Of a DNA stretch of 44,288 bases, positions 18,613 through 26,611 are shown one piece after another. Below the pieces are notes generated by a model. That model worked only from the letters and a program-made list of their open reading frames with translations, had not been told where the DNA came from and ran no database searches. Position 1 is the stretch's first letter; the number at the start of each line of letters is the position of its first letter. Source of the stretch: Nitrospirales bacterium (GTDB taxonomy: Bacteria > Nitrospirota > Nitrospiria > Nitrospirales > UBA8639). The position numbers were made by a program, and so were the translations under genes. Where the stretch lies: assembly GCA_029261275.1 (NCBI GenBank), contig JAJDBR010000240.1, positions 1-44,288 on the forward strand, given 5' to 3'.

Positions 18613-19221
18613 ATGCAGGACAAAGTCGAATTCATGAAGGCCACCGTGATCGGAGGCATTTTTTTTCTTATTCCACTCGCCGTCGTCGTCGTGGTAGTTG
18701 GGAAATTGGTGCTCGTGATGAGGAGTTTCGCGGAAAGCCTTGCTCCCTTTTTGCCAGTGGATAGCCATATTGGAACCGTCGTGTTGAATCTGCTCGCCGT
18801 GCTGGTCATTCTGGGATTTTGTTTCCTAGCGGGCCTGGCGGCACAAAGATCTTATGCTAAAACGATCGTCGCTAAACTGGAAACGACTTTGCTTGCAGCC
18901 CTGCCTGGGTATGCGTTTGTCAAAGGGTTTGGCGATAACCTTCGCCGGAGCGATGAGATCTCCGAGAGTTTCCTGCCGGTTTCTGTTGACTTCGACGATT
19001 ATACGCAACTGGCTTTTGAAATTGAGCGTCAACCTCAAGGCAAAGTGGCATTGTACTTACCGAGTGCTCCCAACCCATGGTCTGGCACGGTGGTTTATGT
19101 GACGAATGAACGGGTGACGCGGCTGCCCATGAGTTTAAACGAAGCTCTGAAAAACATCCGCATGCTCGGGAAAGGATCATCCGAAATCGTAGAGCGTCAG
19201 GGGAAAAAAACATCAAGCTGA
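18613..19221 (+). CDS. DUF502 family inner-membrane protein
   Basis: About 202 residues with two N-terminal membrane spans (GGIFFLIPLAVVVVVVGKL and a second around LLAVLVILGFCFLAGLAA), then a soluble domain with the conserved LLAALPGYAFVKGF helix, VALYLPSAPNPWSGTVVYV and MSLNEALKNIRMLG, all typical of DUF502. The function of the family is unknown. The start ATG 18613 has AAGGAG 9 bases upstream. The stop TGA overlaps the following porin ATG by one base (TGATG), so the two are translationally coupled, which suggests a shared envelope role. Upstream lies the decayed amidohydrolase-like gene. Confidence 0.92.
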   Translation: MQDKVEFMKATVIGGIFFLIPLAVVVVVVGKLVLVMRSFAESLAPFLPVDSHIGTVVLNLLAVLVILGFCFLAGLAAQRSYAKTIVAKLETTLLAALPGYAFVKGFGDNLRRSDEISESFLPVSVDFDDYTQLAFEIERQPQGKVALYLPSAPNPWSGTVVYVTNERVTRLPMSLNEALKNIRMLGKGSSEIVERQGKKTSS

Positions 19222-20555
19222 TGCCCTATTATGTAGGTACTTGGACCAAAACTGAAAGAGGAGTTTGGGCGTTCGTTGCTCTGACGTTAACAATTTTATT
19301 AGGAATTTCATCGGCCAGTTATACTCAGGCTTCTGAAACACCATCGGATCAGGGCTTTGCTTCAACGCAAGCAATTTCTTCTCAGGCCGGCTATGAGGAT
19401 ATTCCTGAATTCGGTGGCCCCACCAGTGTCGGCACGCAGCTCAAGGAGGATGATGCTCCCAAGCAACCGCTCTATCGCTTTGATCAGCTCCAACAACTCT
19501 TGAGCCCTTATTACGGGCTGAAAAAACAAGTTCACGATCAGTTAGGCCTGAGTTTTTCCTTCGACTATACGACCCTCTATCAACGGGCCACGGACAGCCC
19601 CGGTCGGGATCATGCCGCAGGCGGGATTTTTCGCTCGTATGGGGAATGGACAGTATTTGGTCGCGAATCCAGCACGACCGGGAGCCTGGTCTTTCGGGTG
19701 GAGCATCGGCATCAGGTCGGGACCAGCGCCACGCCCTTTGCACTCGGGTTTGAAGCCGGGTCTACACTTCCCACCGCCGTGGCTTTCAATGATTTCGGAT
19801 GGGGTGTCACGAATCTCTATTGGCAGCAACGTTGGTTTGACGGAAAGCTCACCGCATTAGTTGGCCAAATTGATGTGACGGACTTTCTGGATATTTATGG
19901 CATGATTAATTATCTGACCGCGTTCACCAACTTTGCCTTTTCTGTCAATCCAGCCATCGCGGTTCCCAACCAAGGACTTGGCGCCGCAGTCGGAGGATTT
20001 GCCTCCGAACATATCTATATTGTGGGTGCCTTAGCGGATGCCAATGGAGATCCCACTGAATCCGGGTTTGATACCTTTTTCGATGATCATGAATATTTTA
20101 AACACCTGGAAGTGGGATGGGTTTCATCGTTTGCCAAGCGATATTTAGACAATGTTCATCTCGTGGTATGGCATGTTGATGAACGAACCCAAGCCTTGGT
20201 GCCTGATAGTTGGGGACTGACCTTTTCTGCGACGACATTCGTAGATGATCGATGGATGCCGTTTCTTCGTCTCGGCTGGTCGGACGGAGACGCCGCAGCT
20301 CTGGAGGCTAGCGCTAGCCTGGGAGTAGGGCATTACTTTCGTCAACGGGGGGATTTATTTGGAGTGGGGGTCAACTGGGGCCGACCAACGGTCGGAACAT
20401 TGGATGACCAATACACGAGCGAACTTTTCTATCGGTTGCAATTGTCTCCCAACTTTGCCCTCACTCCGGATATTCAATACATTCATAGCCCTGCACTCAA
20501 TCCCAAAGAAGATGATATCTTTGCCTTTGGCATCCGTGCCCGGCTGACGTTGTGA
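19221..20555 (+). CDS. OprB-like carbohydrate porin
   Basis: Outer-membrane barrel of 444 residues with a signal peptide (hydrophobic FVALTLTILLGISSA, cleavage near TQASE). OprB-type motifs include LGLSFSFDYTTLYQRATD, GGIFRSYGEWTVFG, WQQRWFDGKLTALVGQIDVTD, a central FTNFAFSVNPAIAVPNQG, a LGVGHYF strand and the terminal LSPNFALTPDIQYIHSPALNP with a final barrel strand ending LTL. Its start overlaps the DUF502 stop codon. Similarity to the 9060-10406 porin is at family level; this one has a longer Ser/Gln-rich N-terminus before the barrel. Substrate unknown. Confidence 0.9.
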   Translation: MPYYVGTWTKTERGVWAFVALTLTILLGISSASYTQASETPSDQGFASTQAISSQAGYEDIPEFGGPTSVGTQLKEDDAPKQPLYRFDQLQQLLSPYYGLKKQVHDQLGLSFSFDYTTLYQRATDSPGRDHAAGGIFRSYGEWTVFGRESSTTGSLVFRVEHRHQVGTSATPFALGFEAGSTLPTAVAFNDFGWGVTNLYWQQRWFDGKLTALVGQIDVTDFLDIYGMINYLTAFTNFAFSVNPAIAVPNQGLGAAVGGFASEHIYIVGALADANGDPTESGFDTFFDDHEYFKHLEVGWVSSFAKRYLDNVHLVVWHVDERTQALVPDSWGLTFSATTFVDDRWMPFLRLGWSDGDAAALEASASLGVGHYFRQRGDLFGVGVNWGRPTVGTLDDQYTSELFYRLQLSPNFALTPDIQYIHSPALNPKEDDIFAFGIRARLTL

Positions 20556-20710
20556 AAGAGTTATAGAAAGAGGCCTGGCGATCTAGAGCGAGGGATAGGG
20601 TGATGATCCATCTGGCTTCCATGTTTCAACAATCAAAAAATATGTATGCGCAAGGAGTCACGGCTGACTTCTTCCTCCCTCCTTCACCCTCAAAACGGAT
20701 TAAGCACGTC

Positions 20711-22441
20711 TCAGGAATCCTGGCTGTGTGGGGGTGGCTTGGCGGGTGGGGTAAACCACTGATCTTTGGGAACGATTTTTGGTTCTGCAGGATCATCCCG
20801 GTACGCGGGGGTCATGATTTGCACGCCATGTTCATTAAAGACGTCAAGAATATTCTGATTCAGACGGCTATACAGTTCCATCATTTCGTGCGGGTTGTCA
20901 CAGTAGGCATTCAGTTCATAGCTCACACAAAAGTCTCCCAATGATGGCTGCAAGACAAATGGCGGAGGGTTTTTCAGTAAACCAGGCGTCTGGCCCACAG
21001 CGTCTACCAGCATGGCCTCTACCTGCCGCCACGGCGTCTCATAGCCGATCCCCACAGTCGTATGAAGGATCAGGCCCTGTTGTTTGGCCAGAGAACTGTA
21101 GTTGATGACCGGATGGTTCAAGATTTCCGAGTTGGGCACGATGATTTCTTCATTCTTCAAGGAACGAAGATGTGTCACCAGGAGACGTCGCTCGATGACA
21201 TCTCCGAGATGTTCATTCACTCTAATGCGATCTCCTACGCGAAACGCTCGTCGGTAGACTAAGGAATATCCCGCAATGATGTTGCCGATCACCGAAGTGG
21301 ACCCAAGCGACAGGAGTACACCCAGAAAAAGGGTGACACCCTTAAAGGCATTGGAGTTGGATCCAGGAATATGGGGATAGGCCATGACCACGGCAAAGGC
21401 GATTATGAGGGCTCGAAAGATCCGATAGGTCGGCCAAGCCCATTCCTGATCAAATCCTTTGAAGGTCACGGTTCCTTCAGCGAGATTGGCAAAAATTAAT
21501 CTTCCGAATTTGAGCAGATAGCGAAACAAGGCGATCAGAATTACCAAGAAAAAAATATCGGGAATTGTTGCGACGATTCCCTTCCCTATGATTCGCAAAG
21601 GATCAAACAGGATGGTCAGCAATTGCTTCCCTAAATAGGCCGTCCAAGGGTACAACCGCAAGACGAAATTCAGGTAGGCATAGAGCAACACCAATAACAG
21701 GAATAGCCAGATAAATTTTACCGTTCCGCGATAGCCAGCCCAAATTTGATGGGATTGAAGAACGCTGACTTTGTGAATCGTGACATCCTTGACGCGTGCT
21801 TTATAGCGCCGCTCAAAAGCAGCATCCAGCTTTTTGAAGATCCAGCCAAGTCCCCACCAGCCGAACGCGAGAATAGCAGTAGCAGCCAACGCATTCACCG
21901 TATTCAGTAAGAGGTTGGGTGTTTCCCGTTGTTCCCGATACTCCTTCACCATTTCGGTGATTTTTTTGAGATAGACCTTGGCCAGGATTTGACGATCCAT
22001 CCCACCTACTCCACCCTCAAGCCGACTGTCGATATCCAAGACAGTCGTTAATAGCTGTTTTCCTGCAAAAATTTTGGTGAACCCTTTGTCTTCGGTCACC
22101 CGCAGAGACGTGATTGATCGCGTAAGATCTTCGGCAAAGACCTCTATGTGTTCGGAGATTTTTTTAGCACGTACCTCAGCTGGGTAGGCTGACATCCCTC
22201 GGACCTGAAAAAGAACTTCACCATCAAGCCGAACCGGGGCGGTGGGAATCATAACCGACGAGAACAGTTCGGCTTGATTATTGTGACTCGGATCTAGGGT
22301 TTCCTGAGCTAGAGCTATCCATGGAAATACTACGAGCATCAAAACGAGGAGAAACATCCCAGGATATTTATTGAGCGTTAAAAGACTTATATCGAAAGAG
22401 CGGGTGGCTGGTTGAAAGCTGGCAATGATTTTGGTGATCAT
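20711..22441 (-). CDS. MscS-family mechanosensitive channel with large periplasmic N-domain
   Basis: About 576 residues. A hydrophobic signal segment near residues 29-46 (MFLLVLMLVVFPWIALAQ) is followed by a periplasmic domain of about 130 residues (EVLFQVRGMSAYPAEVRA) and several membrane helices. The MscS core has VTLFLGVLLSLGSTSVIGN as the pore helix, then the beta domain (RAFRVGDRIRVNEHLGDV, EIIVPNSEILNHPVINYS) and an alpha/beta end ending GVQIMTPAYRDDP. The C-terminal tail is Pro-rich. ATG 22441 has only a weak ribosome site; ATG 22357 would start directly at the signal peptide. The family releases solutes under hypo-osmotic stress. It is convergent with the porin gene. Confidence 0.93.
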   Translation of the reverse strand: MITKIIASFQPATRSFDISLLTLNKYPGMFLLVLMLVVFPWIALAQETLDPSHNNQAELFSSVMIPTAPVRLDGEVLFQVRGMSAYPAEVRAKKISEHIEVFAEDLTRSITSLRVTEDKGFTKIFAGKQLLTTVLDIDSRLEGGVGGMDRQILAKVYLKKITEMVKEYREQRETPNLLLNTVNALAATAILAFGWWGLGWIFKKLDAAFERRYKARVKDVTIHKVSVLQSHQIWAGYRGTVKFIWLFLLLVLLYAYLNFVLRLYPWTAYLGKQLLTILFDPLRIIGKGIVATIPDIFFLVILIALFRYLLKFGRLIFANLAEGTVTFKGFDQEWAWPTYRIFRALIIAFAVVMAYPHIPGSNSNAFKGVTLFLGVLLSLGSTSVIGNIIAGYSLVYRRAFRVGDRIRVNEHLGDVIERRLLVTHLRSLKNEEIIVPNSEILNHPVINYSSLAKQQGLILHTTVGIGYETPWRQVEAMLVDAVGQTPGLLKNPPPFVLQPSLGDFCVSYELNAYCDNPHEMMELYSRLNQNILDVFNEHGVQIMTPAYRDDPAEPKIVPKDQWFTPPAKPPPHSQDS

Positions 22442-22753
22442 AACCTACACGTCTTTAATGAAGGAGATGGGCTAACACCAATCAGTGTAAAAGGTTGTAC
22501 AGCTAAAAAGGAAGTCTAAAAAACGGGGTGTAGCCTTTGAAACATGAGAGACACGTCTGGTGTCTGAGCGATGGCCTCTGCCAAAGAAGAGGCCATGATT
22601 TTTTTGCCAGGGAGATCATGCGTACTCCATCGATAGGTGGGGTGCGCTGATGAGCCGGAAGATCAGATCATACAGTCATAGGACAGTTGCGAAGAATAAC
22701 ACGACACCCAATTTAAAGACGTGCCCGTCGAAGCCCCAATGGGCTGGAGTGTG
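22442..22753. other. Gene-free gap holding an orphan plus-strand terminator
   Basis: No coding frame is supported in these 312 bases between two minus-strand genes. It would hold the promoter of the MscS gene and any terminator of the YSC84-type gene. The only clear structure is the plus-strand hairpin at 22571-22605, listed separately. Confidence 0.45.
22571..22605 (+). terminator. Intrinsic terminator with no plus-strand gene upstream
   Basis: Perfect 9-base arms ATGGCCTCT (22571-22579) and AGAGGCCAT (22588-22596) with an 8-base loop, followed by GA and seven Ts (22599-22605). This is a textbook rho-independent terminator on the plus strand. Both flanking genes are on the minus strand and the preceding plus-strand gene ends at 20555, so it may end an unannotated small RNA or antisense transcript. 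Confidence 0.65.
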
Positions 22754-23341
22754 TTAATTCTTTTCTTTTGTTTCGTTCAAGTCGTCATTCTTCCAGTATT
22801 TCGTCCCTTGGATGGTGGCCTGCAGGGCTAACCCGTTTTCGGTCAGTTGGTACAATTTGACGCCTGGGGCAACATCAATGGCGAGATCTACGGCACCGCC
22901 TTTCTTTTCGGTTTTGGCGGCGGCATCGGCTTGGCCCGCAGCTTGCCAGCCATGTTCGACGAAGTTTTCAAACGCATCTTTTGTCGTAAAGACAAATACC
23001 CCTCGAAAGTCTTTGACCCCCATACCAACACCCACACCCGCAGAAAACATTTTCATATAGGTTTCTTTTCCTGTCTCATTGTTATGGGCCACGCCCCAAC
23101 CATTTCCGGTGGAAAGAAGGAGTACATTGATGCCGGTATTGCTGAAAACGGCATACCCAATGGCATTGGTTATCGCGTTTTTGGTTTCCGGATGGTATCC
23201 GTACACTTTCTCTAAGGTTTTTTGTTTCATGGTTTGTATGGTCTGGCGTTGTTCATCGGGATTGTCCCCATCGGGACCAAAGAAACCGGTCAACAAGAAA
23301 AACGCCAAAAAGGCAATTAGAATTGAAGTGTTTTTGTTCAT
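22754..23341 (-). CDS. YSC84/SYLF-type lipid-binding domain protein, exported
   Basis: About 195 residues with an N-terminal signal or anchor sequence (TSILIAFLAFFLLTGFFG) and a good GGAGGG ribosome site. The body matches the pattern of YSC84-related proteins: AIGYAVFSNTG, then a Gly-rich GNGWGVAHNN, and MKMFSAGVGVGMGVKDFRGVF with the following FTTKDAFENFVEHGW, then a small-residue stretch and ending with LALQATIQGTKYWKND. In eukaryotes the SYLF domain binds lipids and actin; in bacteria these are envelope proteins of unclear role. The gene is monocistronic as far as can be seen. Confidence 0.8.
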   Translation of the reverse strand: MNKNTSILIAFLAFFLLTGFFGPDGDNPDEQRQTIQTMKQKTLEKVYGYHPETKNAITNAIGYAVFSNTGINVLLLSTGNGWGVAHNNETGKETYMKMFSAGVGVGMGVKDFRGVFVFTTKDAFENFVEHGWQAAGQADAAAKTEKKGGAVDLAIDVAPGVKLYQLTENGLALQATIQGTKYWKNDDLNETKEKN

Positions 23342-23583
23342 CGCTTACCCTCCAAATTGAATGAAAAATGAGAGCCAAGCATAAAACTCTGAAATCTTAA
23401 AGCGCAATGTTTCAATTGAGGGGGCTATGGGCGTCCCCGATTCAACACATTCAAGGATCATATGCTGCCTCTTAGGGAATTCATTACGATATAAAAGATA
23501 ACGTCTAACCTTCAGTGAATTCCATTGAAACCGCCATGAGATTGGCTTGGGCAGTTCATTTCAAAACGAGTAGAGAATCCACC

Positions 23584-23961
23584 ATGAAAATTTGGTTTGT
23601 AGCCTGTGTTGGGAGTCTTTTCCTTTATGGGTGTGCTGGGATGACGTCTGTCAAAGCTGGAGCCACCGAATCCGACCTTGAGACCGATAAGGTGGATTGC
23701 CATAACCAAGTCCTCAGGTCTTCAAGCGGGGCCGATCTGACATGAGCGCCCATGGGTTCACCAGGGAGGCGAGCTATTGCCATCCCTTCGGCTAGTGCTG
23801 GTGCTCGACAGGAAGTGGACCAATGCTTACGAGCCAAGGGGTGGGCGGAGGAAACAGTACCCCAGAAAGTCATGATTCGGGTGACGAGTGAAACCTGCCG
23901 AGGAATGTCTGCCTGGTTCTATTCCCAAAAATTTTGTCAGTGTCTTGAAAGGAAGAGGTAA
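23584..23961 (+). pseudogene. Small lipoprotein gene interrupted by an in-frame TGA
   Basis: ATG 23584 opens a lipoprotein with signal sequence and lipobox LYGC near residue 17, then ESDLETDKVDCHNQV, typical of small envelope lipoproteins with paired cysteines. The frame stops at TGA 23743-23745, but the same frame continues for 71 codons to TAA 23959-23961 and carries EVDQCLRAKGWAEE, the Cys...Gly-Trp ending expected of this kind of protein, plus a Cys-containing extension. The most economical reading is one gene of about 125 codons with a nonsense codon after residue 53. Sequencing error or readthrough are alternatives. No selenocysteine element was recognised. Confidence 0.55.
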
Positions 23962-24208
23962 GGGGCCAATCAGATGTTCCCCTAGACTCCTTTCGCCACA
24001 TTTGAATGACAACCGAATGCCACAGTCTTTTAACTGGCGCTGGTCATAGAGGAAGCATTTCACAAGGTCAGGATGTCTGGGGTCCTGCCTATGACCCTGC
24101 CTGAATAGGTGTGATGGGTTTTTGCAACGTCTGTGAAATTGAGTGGTTCAGGACACGATCTCAAGTCTTGCCATGTGAGAAGTTTTTTAATTTCCACTCC
24201 ATGACCCT

Positions 24209-25252
24209 TTAGAAAATCTTCCAAAACCACAGGATGACTCCGAGGAATGCCAGTGGAAACATGAAACGGGAAACGAGGTCAATCCGAAGGGCCAACGGTT
24301 CTTTTCCTTGGGCAGCAATTCTTCCACTCGTGATGGCTTCAAGGAATGCCAAAAACACGAAAGCGAGTGAAGTATAGACGAACAGGTCCATACGAGTCAG
24401 GTAATCCGTTTTCGGGAGGATATGTTGGAGACTGAACAGAAAGGCAATCAGGCTGAGCATCATGCCGGTGCCTATACCCGTTTGAATGCCGAGTTGACTG
24501 GGATGAATCCAGAAGACCGCCCAAGACACTATGACAATCATGCAGAGTGGCACGAAGACTTTCCACACATAATACATGATTTGGCGTCTCACTTGAATTT
24601 CGTAATCAAACCGTCCGAACCCCTGGCTCACGGCATCTCCTTGGGCAACACCAAAATCAAATCGAGAGGAATGAGCGTCAATCCCTTCAACGGCCCATCC
24701 CGTTTCGGTAAAGATCTCCGAACTATCTGAAGCTTCAAACACAATTTTTACTTCTTCCGGAGAGTCTTGAGTGGAGATGAAGGTTATCGGTAAGACTTGA
24801 GTATCGAGAGGAAATTCGCTGAGATCAAAATGAGTCCCAAAAGATCCCATCAAACGTTGCTTAACTTTTATCGTCCCGTCATCAGAGACCAGGAAAATCT
24901 GAGGTAACCCAGTCTTCATGTTACGAACATTAAGGTTAATCATTTTGGGTGACCAGATTTGCCCCAGTGCCATAACACAAGATTTGATCCCGGCCTTGCG
25001 AAGCAAGGTGCCTAAGCGAGGATCCTTCCATCTCGCACCGAAGAAAAGGTCGACGATAAACTCTTGCTTGACGGTGACGACGTCGACGAGATCCATGAGG
25101 AAGAATTTGACATGAATCTCTATCGGTTTGCCCTCGGGTACGGGTGGGCGGGTCAGAGGAATTTCTTCGTCCAAGTGACAGGGTTCGAAGGCAGCAATAG
25201 GCATGCTCCACATGGGAAAAAGAACGAGGGCGAAAAAGATGCTCCTGAACAT
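24209..25252 (-). CDS. Prokaryotic pentameric ligand-gated ion channel (Cys-loop receptor homologue)
   Basis: About 347 residues from ATG 25252, which gives a good signal peptide (MFRSIFFALVLFPMWSMPIAA). The extracellular beta-sandwich domain shows the WSPKMINLNV loop (the conserved Trp-x-Pro) and the Cys-loop-equivalent FPLDTQVLPITF. The four-helix channel domain follows: M1 with the conserved Pro (KVFVPLCMIVIVSWAVFWI), pore-lining M2 (GIGTGMMLSLIAFLFSLQ), an M2-M3 loop HILPKTDYLTRMD, M3, then a short loop and M4 ending LAFLGVILWFWKIF. This order is that of GLIC/ELIC-like channels. Longer starts at ATG 25342 or TTG 25348 are in frame but put charged residues before the signal. The ligand is unknown; adjacent genes give no clue. 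Confidence 0.92.
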   Translation of the reverse strand: MFRSIFFALVLFPMWSMPIAAFEPCHLDEEIPLTRPPVPEGKPIEIHVKFFLMDLVDVVTVKQEFIVDLFFGARWKDPRLGTLLRKAGIKSCVMALGQIWSPKMINLNVRNMKTGLPQIFLVSDDGTIKVKQRLMGSFGTHFDLSEFPLDTQVLPITFISTQDSPEEVKIVFEASDSSEIFTETGWAVEGIDAHSSRFDFGVAQGDAVSQGFGRFDYEIQVRRQIMYYVWKVFVPLCMIVIVSWAVFWIHPSQLGIQTGIGTGMMLSLIAFLFSLQHILPKTDYLTRMDLFVYTSLAFVFLAFLEAITSGRIAAQGKEPLALRIDLVSRFMFPLAFLGVILWFWKIF

Positions 25253-25599
25253 TCGTGAAATGACTGGTTTGCAAAACATCGTTGCCAAAAGTATCCCTTT
25301 CAACGTCTTAAAGAGAAATACGCGATGTTTCAGATAATCCATCTGCAAGGACTAGTTATACCTGGAACAGATATTCCCTTATTGGCGGCAGGCAAGTGTA
25401 CCCGATTTTGAATTGTGGGCCAATAGTTATGAGAACTATTTGGGTGGTTTCACGCCTGCGGGGTTGAGGGCTGCTGAGTTGTGGGATAATAAATTATATT
25501 TCACCTGTTCTGCTGAGTTAGAATGACCCATATGGAGCAGTCTTTTCCTGAATGTTTTCTCCTGGAATCATGTTTATTCCTCAGCCATAAGATGTTTAG

Positions 25600-26493
25600 T
25601 TGACCAAAGGATTGTCCTTGGCCTCTCGAAGAATATACCAAAGCTGGTTAATGGTCGGAGTATTCTTGAGTTGCCTGGCAAGCTCAATTGTCCATGCTGA
25701 GGAAATGAAAAAATTAGAGGAGGCCGAGGACATTAAAAAACTTGCTCAGCAAGTACAAAACCCTGTGTCCGATCTGGTGCGGGTTGGGTTTTTGAATGGG
25801 ACGCTATTTGGCAGTGGAGTGAATGATCATGTCTTGAATAACTTCAACCTTGAGACTTCCAATACAAGAAGAATTGGCGACTGGGCCTTTCTCAACCGGC
25901 TGAATATTCCCTTCCCTTACTTACCAGCAAGTGCTATACCAGATAAATCAGGAAGTCTTACTGGATTAGGAGATATTTCGTTTACGTCGTTTATTGTCCG
26001 GGACGAATCCAAGCGTTGGTTTAAAGGAATCGGTGGCATTGGGCCGACCTTTGTTTTTAATTCTGCCACCGATGAGCGTTTGGGGCTTGGAAAGTGGAGT
26101 GCGGGCCCTATCCTTGCGCTCGTCAAACAACCTCATCCCTGGGTGGTAGGTGTCCTCCTCAGCAATATCTGGTCGTTTGCGGGTGATTCGGATCGGCGGA
26201 AGGTCAACAGGTTTGTGGTTCAACCCATCCTCAACTACAATTTCCGCAATGGCTGGTATCTCACCTCCACCCCTGGGATTACTGCGAACTGGAAGGCGGA
26301 GGACGTTCGGAATCGTTGGACCCTGCCCGTTGGAGGCGGGGTGGGCAAGGTGTTGGGCCGAGGGGAAAGACAGCCCATCAATATCAGACTTCAGGGATTT
26401 TACTTCCTGGAAAAACCTGATCGGGCCCCGGACTGGACCTTACAGCTCAAGTTTGAAATCCTGTTTCCTGATACACCCGACACGGACGACTAG
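25600..26493 (+). CDS. Putative outer-membrane beta-barrel protein
   Basis: About 297 residues with signal peptide (WLMVGVFLSCLASSIVHAEE). A short Lys/Glu helix and VQNPVSDLVRVGFLNGT begin the mature protein. Alternating strands follow: WAFLNRLNIPFPYLP, GLGDISFTSFIVRD, GIGPTFVFNSATDERLGLG, VVGVLLSNIWSFAGDS, WYLTSTPGITANW, and a last strand WTLQLKFEILFP. This is the pattern of a family often labelled transporter or, misleadingly, neuromedin U. The start used is TTG 25600; ATG 25651 would begin right at the signal core. Function unknown. It is convergent with the hydrolase gene that follows. Confidence 0.75.
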   Translation: MTKGLSLASRRIYQSWLMVGVFLSCLASSIVHAEEMKKLEEAEDIKKLAQQVQNPVSDLVRVGFLNGTLFGSGVNDHVLNNFNLETSNTRRIGDWAFLNRLNIPFPYLPASAIPDKSGSLTGLGDISFTSFIVRDESKRWFKGIGGIGPTFVFNSATDERLGLGKWSAGPILALVKQPHPWVVGVLLSNIWSFAGDSDRRKVNRFVVQPILNYNFRNGWYLTSTPGITANWKAEDVRNRWTLPVGGGVGKVLGRGERQPINIRLQGFYFLEKPDRAPDWTLQLKFEILFPDTPDTDD

Positions 26494-26562
26494 CGAGGCT
26501 TCAGCTTTCACACGCTGAATGCCCTCGAGAGTCGATGAGTCGCTAGGTCCTCCCCCAGAATT
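26488..26562. terminator. Nested inverted repeats between convergent genes
   Basis: Immediately after the barrel gene stop, TTCAGC (26500-26505) pairs with GCTGAA (26514-26519), extended by CGAGG (26494-26498) with CCTCG (26523-26527). An outer TAGCGA/TCGCTA pair (26491-26496 and 26540-26545) competes with it. A run of six Ts follows at 26561-26566. This is a plausible transcript end for the plus-strand gene. Confidence 0.4.
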
Positions 26563-26611
26563 TTTTCAAATCTTCCCCTCACACAAACGAATAACAACTT
26601 CGCAAAGGACA

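Noticed and set aside
20600-20944. 114-codon plus-strand frame
   Set aside because: Most of it is antisense to the C-terminus of the second MscS channel, whose motifs are clear.
23743-23745. Selenocysteine at the in-frame TGA
   Set aside because: No SECIS-like hairpin was seen directly after the TGA, and the protein type (small lipoprotein) is not a known selenoprotein.
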